Shown here: positions 9,021-18,491 of the stretch, in pieces | How positions within the stretch are numbered: position 1 is the stretch's first letter | Layout of the letters: each line of letters opens with the position of its first letter | Source: Donghicola eburneus | GTDB lineage: Bacteria; Pseudomonadota; Alphaproteobacteria; Rhodobacterales; Rhodobacteraceae | Length of the DNA stretch: 64,000 bases | Assembly: GCF_900115865.1 (NCBI RefSeq) | Contig: NZ_FOXY01000004.1 | Coordinates: forward strand, 186,001 to 250,000 | Direction: 5' to 3' | Notes under the pieces: model-generated | Database searches by the model: none | Told to the model about the DNA's origin: nothing | Seen by the model: the letters and a program-made list of their open reading frames with translations, nothing else | Program-made: the position numbers and the translations under genes

Positions 9021-12000
9021 TCAAGCAACCCCGACCCGATTCAACGCCTCACGAAGTGTTGTGTCCGGGATTGGCATAAGCACAGCACTTGCCGTCCACA
9101 GCACCGAAACACGGATGTCTCGGCCTGGGTAAACCTGCCGTAACCCTTCGGAATAAGCGGCCATTTGGCGCAAAATCGCTTCGGGGGTCTGGTCTGCTGA
9201 CTGGGGTAAGGTGCGGTGGGTTTTGAAGTCGATGACCTCGATGAAATGATCCGTCACGATAAGGCGATCCACGATCCCGTGCAAGGTTTGGCCATTGATT
9301 TGGGCAGTCAAGGCAACCTCTGCCAAAGTGTCCGGTGCAAAGACGTACTGCAATGCGGGGTGCTCGAGCACCGAAATGGCCTCTCCTTCGGCCAATGCAG
9401 CCAGCGCTCCGTCCTTGCCGGTCATCAGCCGCGCGCTGATCTCTTCCCACCGGTCGCGGGGATGGTCAGGCAGCACTTCCAGCAGCTGGTGTACCATGCT
9501 GCCATATGTTTTGGCGGTTTCTTCGTCCTGCCCCTCTCCGCGCAGGGCTTTAGCCCCACCCAGATCAGAGCCGATCAACGGGCGTGGCGGCATCACGGGC
9601 GCATCAGGCACCATGCGGGCATAGGGCGGAACATCGACGATCGCCTGCTCGGGCAAGGGCACGTCGATCTGCGGCAAGCTCGTCCAATCCCCATGCTCCA
9701 GCCGCTGGCCGGGACCCGGCCCCAGATCGAAGCTGTGGGTCTTGGCCTCCATGTCCTGCATCGCGTGTTCGACAATGCTGTACCAGCTGTCGGGCCATTT
9801 ACCCTTGTCTTTGGCACCCGCAACGATGAGCCACTTCTCGGCCCGCGTCATCGCCACGTAAAGCAAGCGGAAATTTTCGTCCGAAGTCCGCTCGACCGAG
9901 GCTTTGCTACGCTCTGCCATCTCTTGGGTGCGGGTCTGCGCGTTGCCGCCCCATGCATAGGCTGTGCCCATATCGAGTAGCTTTGGCGCGTCGGGCGCCT
10001 TGCGTTTGCCGGTGTCGGGCAGGATCACGATGGGCGCCTCTAGGCCCTTGGACCCATGCACCGTCATTACACGGATTTCGTCGTTTGCGTCGTCGATCTG
10101 ACGCTTGATCACCAAGTCTTCGGTCTGCATCCACGTCAGGAAACCGGTCAGGTCGGGGACGTTCTGCTGCTCGTACTTCAAGGCTTGAGAAAGTAGCGCG
10201 TTGATCCCATCCTCGGCCTCTGCCCCAAGGCGGGACAGCAGGTTATGGCGGCCGTTGTGGTAGGTGAGGATGCGTTCGATCAGGTCGAACGGACGCAAGA
10301 AGTCCGATTTGTCTCGCAAGTCCTTCAGGACTGCGGCGGTCGGATCGTCCAAGGAACGCTCGCGCAGGTCTTGGTACAGGAACCGCCCCGGTTCACGGTG
10401 ATGCGCCAGCGTATAAAGTTCCTGTTCCGTCCACCCGAACAGCGGCGAGCGCAGCGCCGTCGCCAGCGCCAGATCATCCTCTGGCAGCGCCAGAAACGCC
10501 AGCAAGGCCCCCAGATCACGCACCGCCAGTTCCGCGCCGACCTTCAGGCGGTCGGCCCCTGCGATGGGCAGCCCCTCGGCTTTGCACGCGCGGATGAGTT
10601 CAGAAAACAGCGCCCCTGCCCGTTTCTGAACAAGGATCAGAAAATCACCGGGCCGCACGGGGCGTAGGCCAGTGGTGCTCTTGGCCTCATCAGGCAGCAG
10701 CACCTTGTCATCCACCATGCGGCGTATTTCGCGGGCGACGTCGCGGGCCAGAAGGATTTCGGGCGACGATGCGCTGGTCCGGTCCACCGGATCGTACCAA
10801 GGCGTATCTTCTTCCTTGTCTTTGTCCGCCTCGTAGAAGGGCCACAGATCGACCCGCCCTGGGAGCGCCGATTTGAACGCGCGGTGGGTGGCATCCTGAC
10901 CGACCTGCTTGGACAATGGGCCTTTGAAAACTTTGTCCACTGATCCCAGAACCGCGACCGAGGATCGGAAGCTGTATTCAAGCTCTAGTGACTGAAACAG
11001 CGCGCCGACAGTCTCTAGTTTACCCCTGAATTCATCCTGCATCCGGTCAAAGGCTTCGGGGTCCGCGCCTTGAAAGCTGTAGATCGACTGCTTCTTGTCG
11101 CCCACGACGAAAATGGTGCGCTCCACGTCGGACCGCGCGCCTTCGCCGCTGGTGAACTCTTGGGCGAGGGCTTCGATCACCGCCCATTGCTGCGGGCTCG
11201 TATCCTGAGCTTCGTCCACCAGAATGTGGTCGATACCGCCGTCCAGACGGTACAAAACCCACTGCGCCACCGCGGGATCGGTCAGGAGCATGCGCGCCTT
11301 GCGGATCAGATCGTCGAAATCGAGCGCGCCGCGCAGCTGCTTGGCGCTTTCGTAGCGGCGCAGGAAGTCGGCGGCGAAGTCGTGCAGGATCAGGCTCTTG
11401 CGGGCGGCCAACAGGGACAGGCGGCGAGCGCGGGTATCCTCAATCCGCAGCATAAGTGCGTTCAGGCGATCCATGAGGTGTGCGGCCCCGTTAGTGCGCA
11501 GGCCTTTGGTGGGAAAGGCGTCAATCTTGGCTGTAAAGGGCTCTTTGGCCCCCGCACCCGTCAGCAGCACATTTTCCAGAACGTCAAAGGCATCGGCGTT
11601 GTCCACGTGGAACCCTCGCAGCTTGGCGCCTGCCTTGCTGTCATTCGCCCCCGATCCCAGCAGCAACGGGACTAATTCTCCGATCAATTCTGTCTCGCCG
11701 CCTATGAAGGCGTCGGCGCGCAGATCAGACTCGGTATATCCCGAGGGTAGATCAAAGGTCTGCCATATTGCGTCCTGCCCTGGATGGTCGCGCAGGCGGT
11801 CCAGATTACTAACAACGCTCGCGGTAAAGCCCCCGAGCATGCTCTCGTCCAGATGGTCGGCCACTCGGGCCAAGAGGTCCGGCACCTGTTCAGACATCTG
11901 TTCCAGCACGTCGATGCGCAGAATCTCCGAGGCGCGTTCTTCCATCTCGGCGAAGCCAGGGCTGACGCCGGCCTCTAGGGGGAAACGCCGCAAAAGCCCC

Positions 12001-12386
12001 CCGCAGAATGAGTGGATCGTCTGGATTTTCAGGCCGCCCGGAGTCTCGATCGCGCGGGCAAACAGGGTGCGTGCATGGCCCAAGCGTTCGGCGTTGATCT
12101 CTCCCGCTTCGCCCAATTCCTCGAGCTGTTGCTGCAAGGACGCAGCGTCCAGCATCGCCCACTCGCCAAGCCGTTTGAACAGACGGTTCTGCATCTCGGA
12201 TGCGGCAGCCTTGGTGTAGGTGAGGCAGAGGATGTGCTGGGGTTCGACCCCAGTAAGCAGCAGTCGCGCCACGCGGTCAGTCAGAACACGCGTTTTGCCG
12301 GACCCTGCATTTGCGGCCAGCCATGTCGAATAGTGCGGGTTCGCTGCCTGCACCTGACGGGCGGTTGCGTCGTTCATCACGTTCAT
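9021..12386 (-). CDS. addA: Double-strand break repair helicase-nuclease AddA
   Basis: 1121-residue UvrD-like helicase with a C-terminal nuclease, the alphaproteobacterial counterpart of RecBCD together with AddB. It processes double-strand ends for RecA-dependent repair. Helicase motifs are visible: AANAGSGKTRVL near the start (motif I), DEAQDTSPQQW (motif II), VGDKKQSIYSFQGAD (motif III) and YVAMTRAEKW (motif VI). The PD-(D/E)XK nuclease residues appear as GIVDRLIV followed by VIDFKTH near the C-terminus. The ATG at 12386 overlaps the addB stop as ATGA; an upstream start at 12425 would add 13 residues without support. Confidence 0.95.
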   Translation of the reverse strand: MNVMNDATARQVQAANPHYSTWLAANAGSGKTRVLTDRVARLLLTGVEPQHILCLTYTKAAASEMQNRLFKRLGEWAMLDAASLQQQLEELGEAGEINAERLGHARTLFARAIETPGGLKIQTIHSFCGGLLRRFPLEAGVSPGFAEMEERASEILRIDVLEQMSEQVPDLLARVADHLDESMLGGFTASVVSNLDRLRDHPGQDAIWQTFDLPSGYTESDLRADAFIGGETELIGELVPLLLGSGANDSKAGAKLRGFHVDNADAFDVLENVLLTGAGAKEPFTAKIDAFPTKGLRTNGAAHLMDRLNALMLRIEDTRARRLSLLAARKSLILHDFAADFLRRYESAKQLRGALDFDDLIRKARMLLTDPAVAQWVLYRLDGGIDHILVDEAQDTSPQQWAVIEALAQEFTSGEGARSDVERTIFVVGDKKQSIYSFQGADPEAFDRMQDEFRGKLETVGALFQSLELEYSFRSSVAVLGSVDKVFKGPLSKQVGQDATHRAFKSALPGRVDLWPFYEADKDKEEDTPWYDPVDRTSASSPEILLARDVAREIRRMVDDKVLLPDEAKSTTGLRPVRPGDFLILVQKRAGALFSELIRACKAEGLPIAGADRLKVGAELAVRDLGALLAFLALPEDDLALATALRSPLFGWTEQELYTLAHHREPGRFLYQDLRERSLDDPTAAVLKDLRDKSDFLRPFDLIERILTYHNGRHNLLSRLGAEAEDGINALLSQALKYEQQNVPDLTGFLTWMQTEDLVIKRQIDDANDEIRVMTVHGSKGLEAPIVILPDTGKRKAPDAPKLLDMGTAYAWGGNAQTRTQEMAERSKASVERTSDENFRLLYVAMTRAEKWLIVAGAKDKGKWPDSWYSIVEHAMQDMEAKTHSFDLGPGPGQRLEHGDWTSLPQIDVPLPEQAIVDVPPYARMVPDAPVMPPRPLIGSDLGGAKALRGEGQDEETAKTYGSMVHQLLEVLPDHPRDRWEEISARLMTGKDGALAALAEGEAISVLEHPALQYVFAPDTLAEVALTAQINGQTLHGIVDRLIVTDHFIEVIDFKTHRTLPQSADQTPEAILRQMAAYSEGLRQVYPGRDIRVSVLWTASAVLMPIPDTTLREALNRVGVA

Positions 12387-15340
12387 TCCAGCACCTTGGG
12401 ATTGGCATCGTCCGTCGGCTCCCATTCGCCGTAGCGGGCCAGATGGTCGAAATCGCCTTCGAAATTCTCGTTCTTCACAGCGCGGCGCGAGGTATAACCC
12501 TTGTCCAGGTCGCGATAGGAGGACAGCAGGCTAAAGAACTCACCTTTCACTTTGTCTGTCGGGTCCTTGTCCAGCGGGGCAGCGGTTTCGTCCATGTCAC
12601 GGAGAGAGATATAGATCGCGCTGGCGACGTCAGCTGGGTCGATGCCATGGAACGCGCCCTCTTCGGCCATCATCGCCATCAAGAGCAGCTGTTTGTCGAA
12701 ATAGGTCTGCTCTTTGTCCTTGGGGGCGCCACCGGTTTTATAGTCGAACAGATGCAAGCGGCCTTTGTCGTCCTGATCAATACGGTCGGCTTTGGCCGTC
12801 AGGGTGAAGTCCCCGACGTTGATCGACAGTTTGCCGGCAACCTCTCGGCCCAGTGTTTGCAGCCGTGTCTGGCGTTCGGCTTCGGCCTTGATGAACCAAT
12901 CGGCGAACTTCTCGATCCGGCCACGGTAGAAGGTGCGTGTCACGGTCCACGGAACCTCTTCCAGCAGCACACCATCAGCAATCTTCAGCAGGCGTTCGCG
13001 GTCTTCGGCAGTGCCTGTAACGGGCCCCGCCTTGGTGAATAACTCTAACACACGGTGCAACACAGTCCCGCGCAAGCGGGCGTCCGGGTCACGGCCCAAA
13101 GGGTCCAGCTTGCGCAGGCGCAGTACATGCTTGGCGTAGATGGCGTAGGGATCTCGGATCAGGGTCTGGATTTCCGTCACTGACATCTGGCGTGGGCGCG
13201 CCTCGATCGGGGGGCACGGGCTCGGACGTTGTGCCCGTGGGATGTCGCCCGGAATTTCCATAGCTTCGGCAAGCTCGACCCAATGGCGCCCGCGCTTGCG
13301 CATGGCGCCCAAGGCTTCTGCGCCGTTGATCATCGGCAGGCCTGACATCAGGTTCGTAAGGCGGTTCAGCCAGCGCGACGGCACGGTTTGCGCATCGTCC
13401 GAGCGAACTGCGCGGGTCAGCACCACCTCTGGCGCGGTGATCGCCTGTTGGAAGTCATGTGCGGCCAAGCCAATGTCCCGCTCTGGAAGGTTCAGCCCAA
13501 CCCGCGCGCGCATCGCGCGATTCAGCCACGGATCTGGGCGCGGTGCGCTGGGCCACGAGCCTTCGTTCAAACCAGCAAGGATCATCACATCAGCCCGCTC
13601 GACCCGCACGTCACGGGTGCCCCAGATACTGAGCATGGGATGGCCCGTATCGCGGTCTCGGATTTCGGCACCGGTCAGCACACCGTAAAGCAGCCCCACG
13701 TAATCAAAGGCGGTGATGTCGCCGCCCACATGCGCCTCGCGCCGGAATTCGTCGATCAGGGGTTTCGTCACCCGACCTGCCGCATTTCGCCAGAGGGTCG
13801 AGCTTTCGCCCTCGGGACCAGCGACGATGCGGATTGTGCGCTCGATATGATCCTCGACATAGGATTGCAGAGGAGCCTCGCCGAAATCGGGCAGGGTCAG
13901 GAGGTTGGTTATGATCCATTCGGCCCAGACCTCGGTGCCCTCTTCGCCCTTGTACTTCTTGGCGGTCCAGTCGCGCAGCCACGCAGGGTCTGGATAGGCG
14001 ACGCCCTTGCGGCGGATTTGCAATTCCATGTCACGGGTACGGCGTAGGTGGTTGCCGCGTGGATCTTCTTCTTGCAGGTGACCAGAGTGGGTTAGCGGAT
14101 GTTTCAAAATGCGTAGCAGGTCGTCAGCACTGACCCGCGTGCCATATAATTCGGCCACTTGGCGCAGAATCCGGCCCGGTGGAGACAGCGGTACCAGATC
14201 GCCCTTGGAATCGTCTGGGATCAACTCCCAGCGGTCGAGGGCCGCTTTGACCATCCGGTTGAGCACGGGATCAGAGCTGATTAGAGCGGCAGTGCGCCCA
14301 TGCTCTAGAGCGTCTCGCATGACCAGTGCGATCGCGTTCGCTTCGGTACGAGGGTCAGGTGCCTCCAGCAGGGTCAGACCATCAGCTGCAGCGTGTAGGT
14401 CTGGCAAGCGTGGACCTTCTTCGAGCCAAGCATCCGTCACAGGTGCAGGCCGCAAAGCAAGCGACACAAGCTTGTTTCGTGTCTGATTTTGGCGTGCAAT
14501 CTGGGTCCAGATTGGCACATCTGAGTGTGTTAAACCCAGCATCCGCATCAGGTTGCGGAAGCGGAACTGCGGGTGGTCCTCGGCTGTTAGGGCATCGTTC
14601 ATCTCGCCCCAGACCTTGGCAGGCAGGTCGTAGTCAAAGCCGGGAAGGACGATCGCGCCTTGAGGCAGACCTGCTACAAGCCTCATGAACTCGGCCGTCG
14701 CCCCCCGCGAGCCAGTAGAGCCCGCGATGATGACAGGGTGTTGGGGGACGTTCTCTTGCCAGTAGGTATCTAGCGCTTCGACAATCATGCGCTGACGGCC
14801 AAGCCTGTCCGGCTGTGTTGCGCTGTTTTCCAAGAATTGCTCGACGATCTGGACAAAGGCTAGTGCGCGTTGCCAGTGTCCCGATTGGTCCGAGACATCT
14901 AGCTCCTGTAGGCGCTGGGGATCGACTCCTTCGGACTGCATCTCATCCATGAGTGCAGCGAGCGAGTCCGCAAGAGAAAAGAGTGCCGTTTGTGGGGCGA
15001 TCTCCGGCGCGCTGATTAGGAGTTGGCGGATCAGCGTCACCAGTTCCAGCCGCTTGCGCAGAGCGGGCACAGCAGGCGGCATGGGGTCTGGGCCCGGCAA
15101 GTCCGCAAGCTCGCCGATCAGGCGGATGCGCGGCAGCAGGCGAGCGCCACGCTCATCAAAGACCTCTTGCATCCGGCGCTTCATCCGCGCGGTGTTCACG
15201 TACACCTCGGCGCGGGCCTGTTCGTGGGGTGGCAGGCCATCCAGCCGATCCATCAGCCCAAGTGTGAATTCTCGCGTGAAGTCCGCCCCCATGGGCAGGC
15301 CGAAAATGCGAGGGCCGTCGGTCGGGTCAAACAGAGCCAT
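12383..15340 (-). CDS. addB: Double-strand break repair protein AddB
   Basis: 985-residue AddB of the alphaproteobacterial type, partner of AddA. The family has an inactive helicase-like core and a C-terminal nuclease domain. The N-terminal half is variable and helical. A conserved segment starts near residue 620 (WGTRDVRVERADVMIL). The nuclease active site is seen as KADRID followed by LHLFDYKTGG near residue 875. The start overlaps the murU end by 14 bases and the stop overlaps addA by ATGA, so tight co-expression with the amgK-murU genes is likely. Confidence 0.93.
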   Translation of the reverse strand: MALFDPTDGPRIFGLPMGADFTREFTLGLMDRLDGLPPHEQARAEVYVNTARMKRRMQEVFDERGARLLPRIRLIGELADLPGPDPMPPAVPALRKRLELVTLIRQLLISAPEIAPQTALFSLADSLAALMDEMQSEGVDPQRLQELDVSDQSGHWQRALAFVQIVEQFLENSATQPDRLGRQRMIVEALDTYWQENVPQHPVIIAGSTGSRGATAEFMRLVAGLPQGAIVLPGFDYDLPAKVWGEMNDALTAEDHPQFRFRNLMRMLGLTHSDVPIWTQIARQNQTRNKLVSLALRPAPVTDAWLEEGPRLPDLHAAADGLTLLEAPDPRTEANAIALVMRDALEHGRTAALISSDPVLNRMVKAALDRWELIPDDSKGDLVPLSPPGRILRQVAELYGTRVSADDLLRILKHPLTHSGHLQEEDPRGNHLRRTRDMELQIRRKGVAYPDPAWLRDWTAKKYKGEEGTEVWAEWIITNLLTLPDFGEAPLQSYVEDHIERTIRIVAGPEGESSTLWRNAAGRVTKPLIDEFRREAHVGGDITAFDYVGLLYGVLTGAEIRDRDTGHPMLSIWGTRDVRVERADVMILAGLNEGSWPSAPRPDPWLNRAMRARVGLNLPERDIGLAAHDFQQAITAPEVVLTRAVRSDDAQTVPSRWLNRLTNLMSGLPMINGAEALGAMRKRGRHWVELAEAMEIPGDIPRAQRPSPCPPIEARPRQMSVTEIQTLIRDPYAIYAKHVLRLRKLDPLGRDPDARLRGTVLHRVLELFTKAGPVTGTAEDRERLLKIADGVLLEEVPWTVTRTFYRGRIEKFADWFIKAEAERQTRLQTLGREVAGKLSINVGDFTLTAKADRIDQDDKGRLHLFDYKTGGAPKDKEQTYFDKQLLLMAMMAEEGAFHGIDPADVASAIYISLRDMDETAAPLDKDPTDKVKGEFFSLLSSYRDLDKGYTSRRAVKNENFEGDFDHLARYGEWEPTDDANPKVLE

Positions 15341-16019
15341 GAGTCTCCAACATTTCTTCGGCTAGGGTGATACCAGCAGGGTGGCCCACGTCGCACCAAT
15401 GGCCAGCGTAGGGCAGGATGTATAAACGTTCGCGGGCGATCATGTCTGACCAGAGCACACTTAGCGAAAAGGCATCTTCGGCGATGTCCCATAGGCCGCC
15501 GGTTTTGATAATCTGCACACCGCTATAGACCAGTCCCGGGCCGCGCTGGGCGGGACCATCTGCGGTGGCAATGAAGTCGCCCTCGCCCTTGTGACCCAGA
15601 GCGTTTTCCTTTGGCAGGCAAAGCAGCAGCGCATCCATGCGATCAGGGTCCCAAGCAGCATCAAGTTGTGTCAGGGGGTTCGGCCCCGCCCACACGGCAT
15701 CGGTGTTCAGGGTCATGACGGTCTCTTGGCCAAGAAGCGGCAGAGCGTTTCGCAATCCTCCGCCCGTATCCAGAATATCGGGTGCCTCGTGGCTGATTGC
15801 GACGTCGCGACCCGTCAGATGGTCGGCAATTTGACCGCCTAGGTAATGGGTGTTCACGACGGTTCGGCCACCGCCTGCTTCAGCAACCAGAGTAAGAGCA
15901 TGATCGAGCAGTGCTTTGCCCGCGACCTCGACCAGCGGCTTGGGGCGGGACTGGGTCAGTGCGCCCATGCGTGTGCCGAACCCGGCGGCAAAGAGCATGA
16001 CGGGGAAGCGCAGGGTCAT
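15327..16019 (-). CDS. murU: N-acetylmuramate-1-phosphate uridylyltransferase
   Basis: 230-residue sugar-nucleotide transferase. The Rossmann-type signature FAAGFGTRMG with the downstream SRPKPLVEVAGK is at residues 9-30, and a metal-binding NTDAVW near residue 105. The pairing with an adjacent aminoglycoside-kinase-like gene is the amgK-murU arrangement known from Pseudomonas and Caulobacter, where it rebuilds UDP-MurNAc from recycled MurNAc. The function is assigned from family plus neighbour. The ATG overlaps the amgK stop as ATGA; the open frame upstream to 16049 lies within amgK. Confidence 0.85.
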   Translation of the reverse strand: MTLRFPVMLFAAGFGTRMGALTQSRPKPLVEVAGKALLDHALTLVAEAGGGRTVVNTHYLGGQIADHLTGRDVAISHEAPDILDTGGGLRNALPLLGQETVMTLNTDAVWAGPNPLTQLDAAWDPDRMDALLLCLPKENALGHKGEGDFIATADGPAQRGPGLVYSGVQIIKTGGLWDIAEDAFSLSVLWSDMIARERLYILPYAGHWCDVGHPAGITLAEEMLETHGSV

Positions 16020-16960
16020 GCTGTAGCCTCCAGCCAAGGGGTGAGGCACCTGGAAACCTCTGACAGATGGGGATGAGAGAGGTTCCGTTCGAGGTTCGCG
16101 CGCACCCGCGGCACGAAATCGAGGTAGCGCGTCTTGCCATCCCGGGCGGCCAAACGCGCAAATATCCCCAGAATGCGCAGCGCGCGGCCCGTACCATATA
16201 ACGCATATGCCGCGTAGAAGTCGGTGCTGTCGCAGTCCGTCTCGGCCATGTAACGGAAGGTCATCTCTTGCTCGATCGCTGGATCAACATCGCGCCGAGC
16301 ATCCTGCAAGAGCGAGACCAGATCATAGGCCGGATGCGCGGCCATTGCATCTTGGAAGTCGAGCAGGCCAGCGGCTTGGATGCCCGCAGCGTCCCTGAGC
16401 ATCAGGTTTTCGGCGTGGTAATCGCGCAGCATCGTCACGCGGGGCATCCGGTCAAAGGGGCGCGCCGCCTGTCTCAGTGCGGTTTTCAGTGACTTAGTCA
16501 ATGTGAGGTCGGGCAAAGGCTTGGCCGGGAGCGCCCACTCAAAAATCAGTTCTGCCTGCGCGGCCATCGTCTTGCCGTCATAGGGCTGCAACCCATCCAT
16601 CGCGGGGATCCGAGACAGGTGGATCAGGACGTCGGTCGCTAAAGCATACAGAGATGTGGCTCGGTCCGGTTCTTGGTCCGCGATGTCAGCGAACCGATAG
16701 GCACCGAAGTCTTCGGTTAGTAGCAGGCCTTGATCCGGCTGGGCGGCGAAAATCTGAGGTGCCGCCAAGCTGCTCTGGCGCAAATAACGAGCGACCCGCG
16801 CAAAGGTAGACGTGCTGCCGTCTTGGGGGGCCTGCATCAGAATGGCAGTCTCTTGTTTGCGCTGTAGGCGGGAGTACTGGCGTGCAGAGGCATCGCCCGT
16901 CATCGGACTGATTTGCGCATTTTGCCAGCCTGCGAGGGTGAGGAATTCGGTGACGCTCAT
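16016..16960 (-). CDS. amgK: Anomeric MurNAc/GlcNAc kinase AmgK
   Basis: 314-residue phosphotransferase of the APH/choline-kinase fold. AmgK phosphorylates the anomeric carbon of MurNAc or GlcNAc in peptidoglycan recycling, feeding MurU. The catalytic loop is LRDYHAENLML near residue 190, with the metal-binding DFQDAM about 20 residues later. The start at 16960 overlaps the tsaE stop by ATGA, and its end overlaps murU the same way. Older annotations call this gene aminoglycoside phosphotransferase; the tsaE-amgK-murU order makes AmgK the better name. I see nothing to suggest antibiotic resistance. Confidence 0.85.
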   Translation of the reverse strand: MSVTEFLTLAGWQNAQISPMTGDASARQYSRLQRKQETAILMQAPQDGSTSTFARVARYLRQSSLAAPQIFAAQPDQGLLLTEDFGAYRFADIADQEPDRATSLYALATDVLIHLSRIPAMDGLQPYDGKTMAAQAELIFEWALPAKPLPDLTLTKSLKTALRQAARPFDRMPRVTMLRDYHAENLMLRDAAGIQAAGLLDFQDAMAAHPAYDLVSLLQDARRDVDPAIEQEMTFRYMAETDCDSTDFYAAYALYGTGRALRILGIFARLAARDGKTRYLDFVPRVRANLERNLSHPHLSEVSRCLTPWLEATA

Positions 16961-17418
16961 GACACCGCCTCGATTTTCTGACCCCACCGTGGATCGGTCC
17001 AGCTGAGCACCGCGGTGCGCGCTCGTAGGTCGTCAGAGACATCTAGCGTGATTTTTAAGGCCGCCTCTGGAGTTTCGTCACCCAACCGATCTGGCCACTC
17101 GATCAGGCAGATTGCGGTCTCGAACGCCTCTTCTAGTCCGAGTTCAATCGCTTCGTCAGGATGGCTCAGGCGATAGAGATCGCTGTGCCAAATTTCACAA
17201 TCCGGCCCATCATAGACCTGCACGATCGTAAAGGTCGGCGACGGGATATCTTCTGGCTCGGGCAGCAGGGCCTGAATCAGGGACCGCGCGAAGTGTGTTT
17301 TGCCAGCGCCGATCGGGCCTTCGAGCAGGATGATATCGCCCGCGCTCAGCTGCGGGGCAAGGCGCTCTGCCAGGTCCTGGGTGTCCTCGGGACTGCGAAG
17401 TTCAAATAGCTTTTCCAT
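16957..17418 (-). CDS. tsaE: tRNA threonylcarbamoyladenosine biosynthesis ATPase TsaE
   Basis: 153-residue P-loop ATPase of the TsaBDE complex that makes the t6A modification at position 37 of ANN-decoding tRNAs. Walker A is EGPIGAGKTHFAR near residues 33-45, and the family motif SPTFTIVQVY follows. The ATG at 17418 lies 17 bases inside the preceding gene's end; the further open frame is rejected because it lacks family similarity. tsaD, another member of the pathway, is about 9 kb away in this window. Confidence 0.93.
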   Translation of the reverse strand: MEKLFELRSPEDTQDLAERLAPQLSAGDIILLEGPIGAGKTHFARSLIQALLPEPEDIPSPTFTIVQVYDGPDCEIWHSDLYRLSHPDEAIELGLEEAFETAICLIEWPDRLGDETPEAALKITLDVSDDLRARTAVLSWTDPRWGQKIEAVS

Positions 17419-18421
17419 CGGTTGCGAAGATGGACCGAGCGCCGTCCACCTGCAACCTGCTCTGCGCAGTTTCGAACAGAGAATCCATCGCGTCCTGTCG
17501 CAAGAACCGCAGCATAGTTCCACCGCCAGTCACAGGGTTCACACGCACCGAGTAGCTCTCGCCATCAAGGAAGGCCGCATCAAAGCTCCATTCATTGCGG
17601 TGATCCAGCTGTTCAGAGAACGCGGCGAGCTTGCCCCAGTTTGCGTTCAGAGTGGTTTGTGCCTTCCAACGGCTGATTGCGTCGTTCATCTTGCCGACAG
17701 ATCGTGCCTCAGGGGTGCCCCAACGTTCCTTGAATGCGCGGTTAGAGAATGACAGATGACCGGTGCCGGAAAAGACGCATAGCGGCTCGTCGATGCTGTT
17801 GAGGATGCATTCGTTCTGTCGGACGCGGGCACGGATGCCGCGCGTTGCGCTTAACTCGTTCGAGATATCCTCGATCATAAGGGACATGTTCCCGTTGCGC
17901 AGGGATTGCGCTGTCACGCGGTAGGTCAGGCCGGACGGTAGGCTCCACAATTCTTCGAGCAGGTCTGGCGCATTATTCCCGAGCTGCATGTATTGATTGC
18001 GCCACTTTGCGTAGTCCTTCGGCTCCGGCAATATCCCTTGAGTACGCAGCTGGTCAAAGAAGTCGAACAGGCGTGGACGCTTGGTCAGCAGATCAAGCGG
18101 CAAGCTCGACAGTTCCATCAGGGCTGGGTTGAACAACACCATTCGACCGTCCTTGTCGAAAATGGCGATACCGACTGAAAGATGGGCAATCGTCTTGGTC
18201 AATGTTTGTAGCAGGGCACCCCCAAGAGCCTCGGGGTTTTGTGCAATCGCAGTGCCGGACAAATCATCCGTTGGATGATCACCGGACGTGCTTTTCTGAC
18301 CGGGCTTCTCCGGTATTTCTTTGTTGTGCGTGGCAATCAAAATTGCCAAAGCGGCTAATGCGCCCGCCAGGAGCGAAGAGGCCACAAGAACTAGTACAAG
18401 ATGCGGTGGCAACGGTGGCAT
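17402..18421 (-). CDS. Tandem-PAS membrane protein, probable kinase-less DivL
   Basis: 339 residues with an N-terminal membrane segment (about residues 6-30), a polar linker, a PAS_7-like domain near residues 80-195 (LSVGIAIFDKDGRMVLFNPA) and a second PAS near residues 210-320. There is no histidine-kinase domain: the protein ends after the second PAS. In alphaproteobacteria the gene next to tsaE-amgK-murU-addB is often divL, encoding a PAS pseudokinase of the CckA-CtrA pathway. I therefore infer a DivL orthologue lacking its kinase part, as I recall for Rhodobacter capsulatus. The start at 18421 has an AGGGAG site; 18538 would run into regB. Confidence 0.6.
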   Translation of the reverse strand: MPPLPPHLVLVLVASSLLAGALAALAILIATHNKEIPEKPGQKSTSGDHPTDDLSGTAIAQNPEALGGALLQTLTKTIAHLSVGIAIFDKDGRMVLFNPALMELSSLPLDLLTKRPRLFDFFDQLRTQGILPEPKDYAKWRNQYMQLGNNAPDLLEELWSLPSGLTYRVTAQSLRNGNMSLMIEDISNELSATRGIRARVRQNECILNSIDEPLCVFSGTGHLSFSNRAFKERWGTPEARSVGKMNDAISRWKAQTTLNANWGKLAAFSEQLDHRNEWSFDAAFLDGESYSVRVNPVTGGGTMLRFLRQDAMDSLFETAQSRLQVDGARSIFATDGKAI

Positions 18422-18491
18422 GTAACTCTCCCTAAGAGATAACCTCACGGTAGAGAGATAAAGCATTAGCGCAACTATCATGTTGCGAAAA

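Noticed and set aside
11070-12219. Long plus-strand frames opposite addA
   Set aside because: No recognisable domains or ribosome sites; addA is intact on the other strand.
16016-16960. Aminoglycoside resistance kinase
   Set aside because: Context with murU and tsaE indicates the peptidoglycan recycling kinase AmgK.
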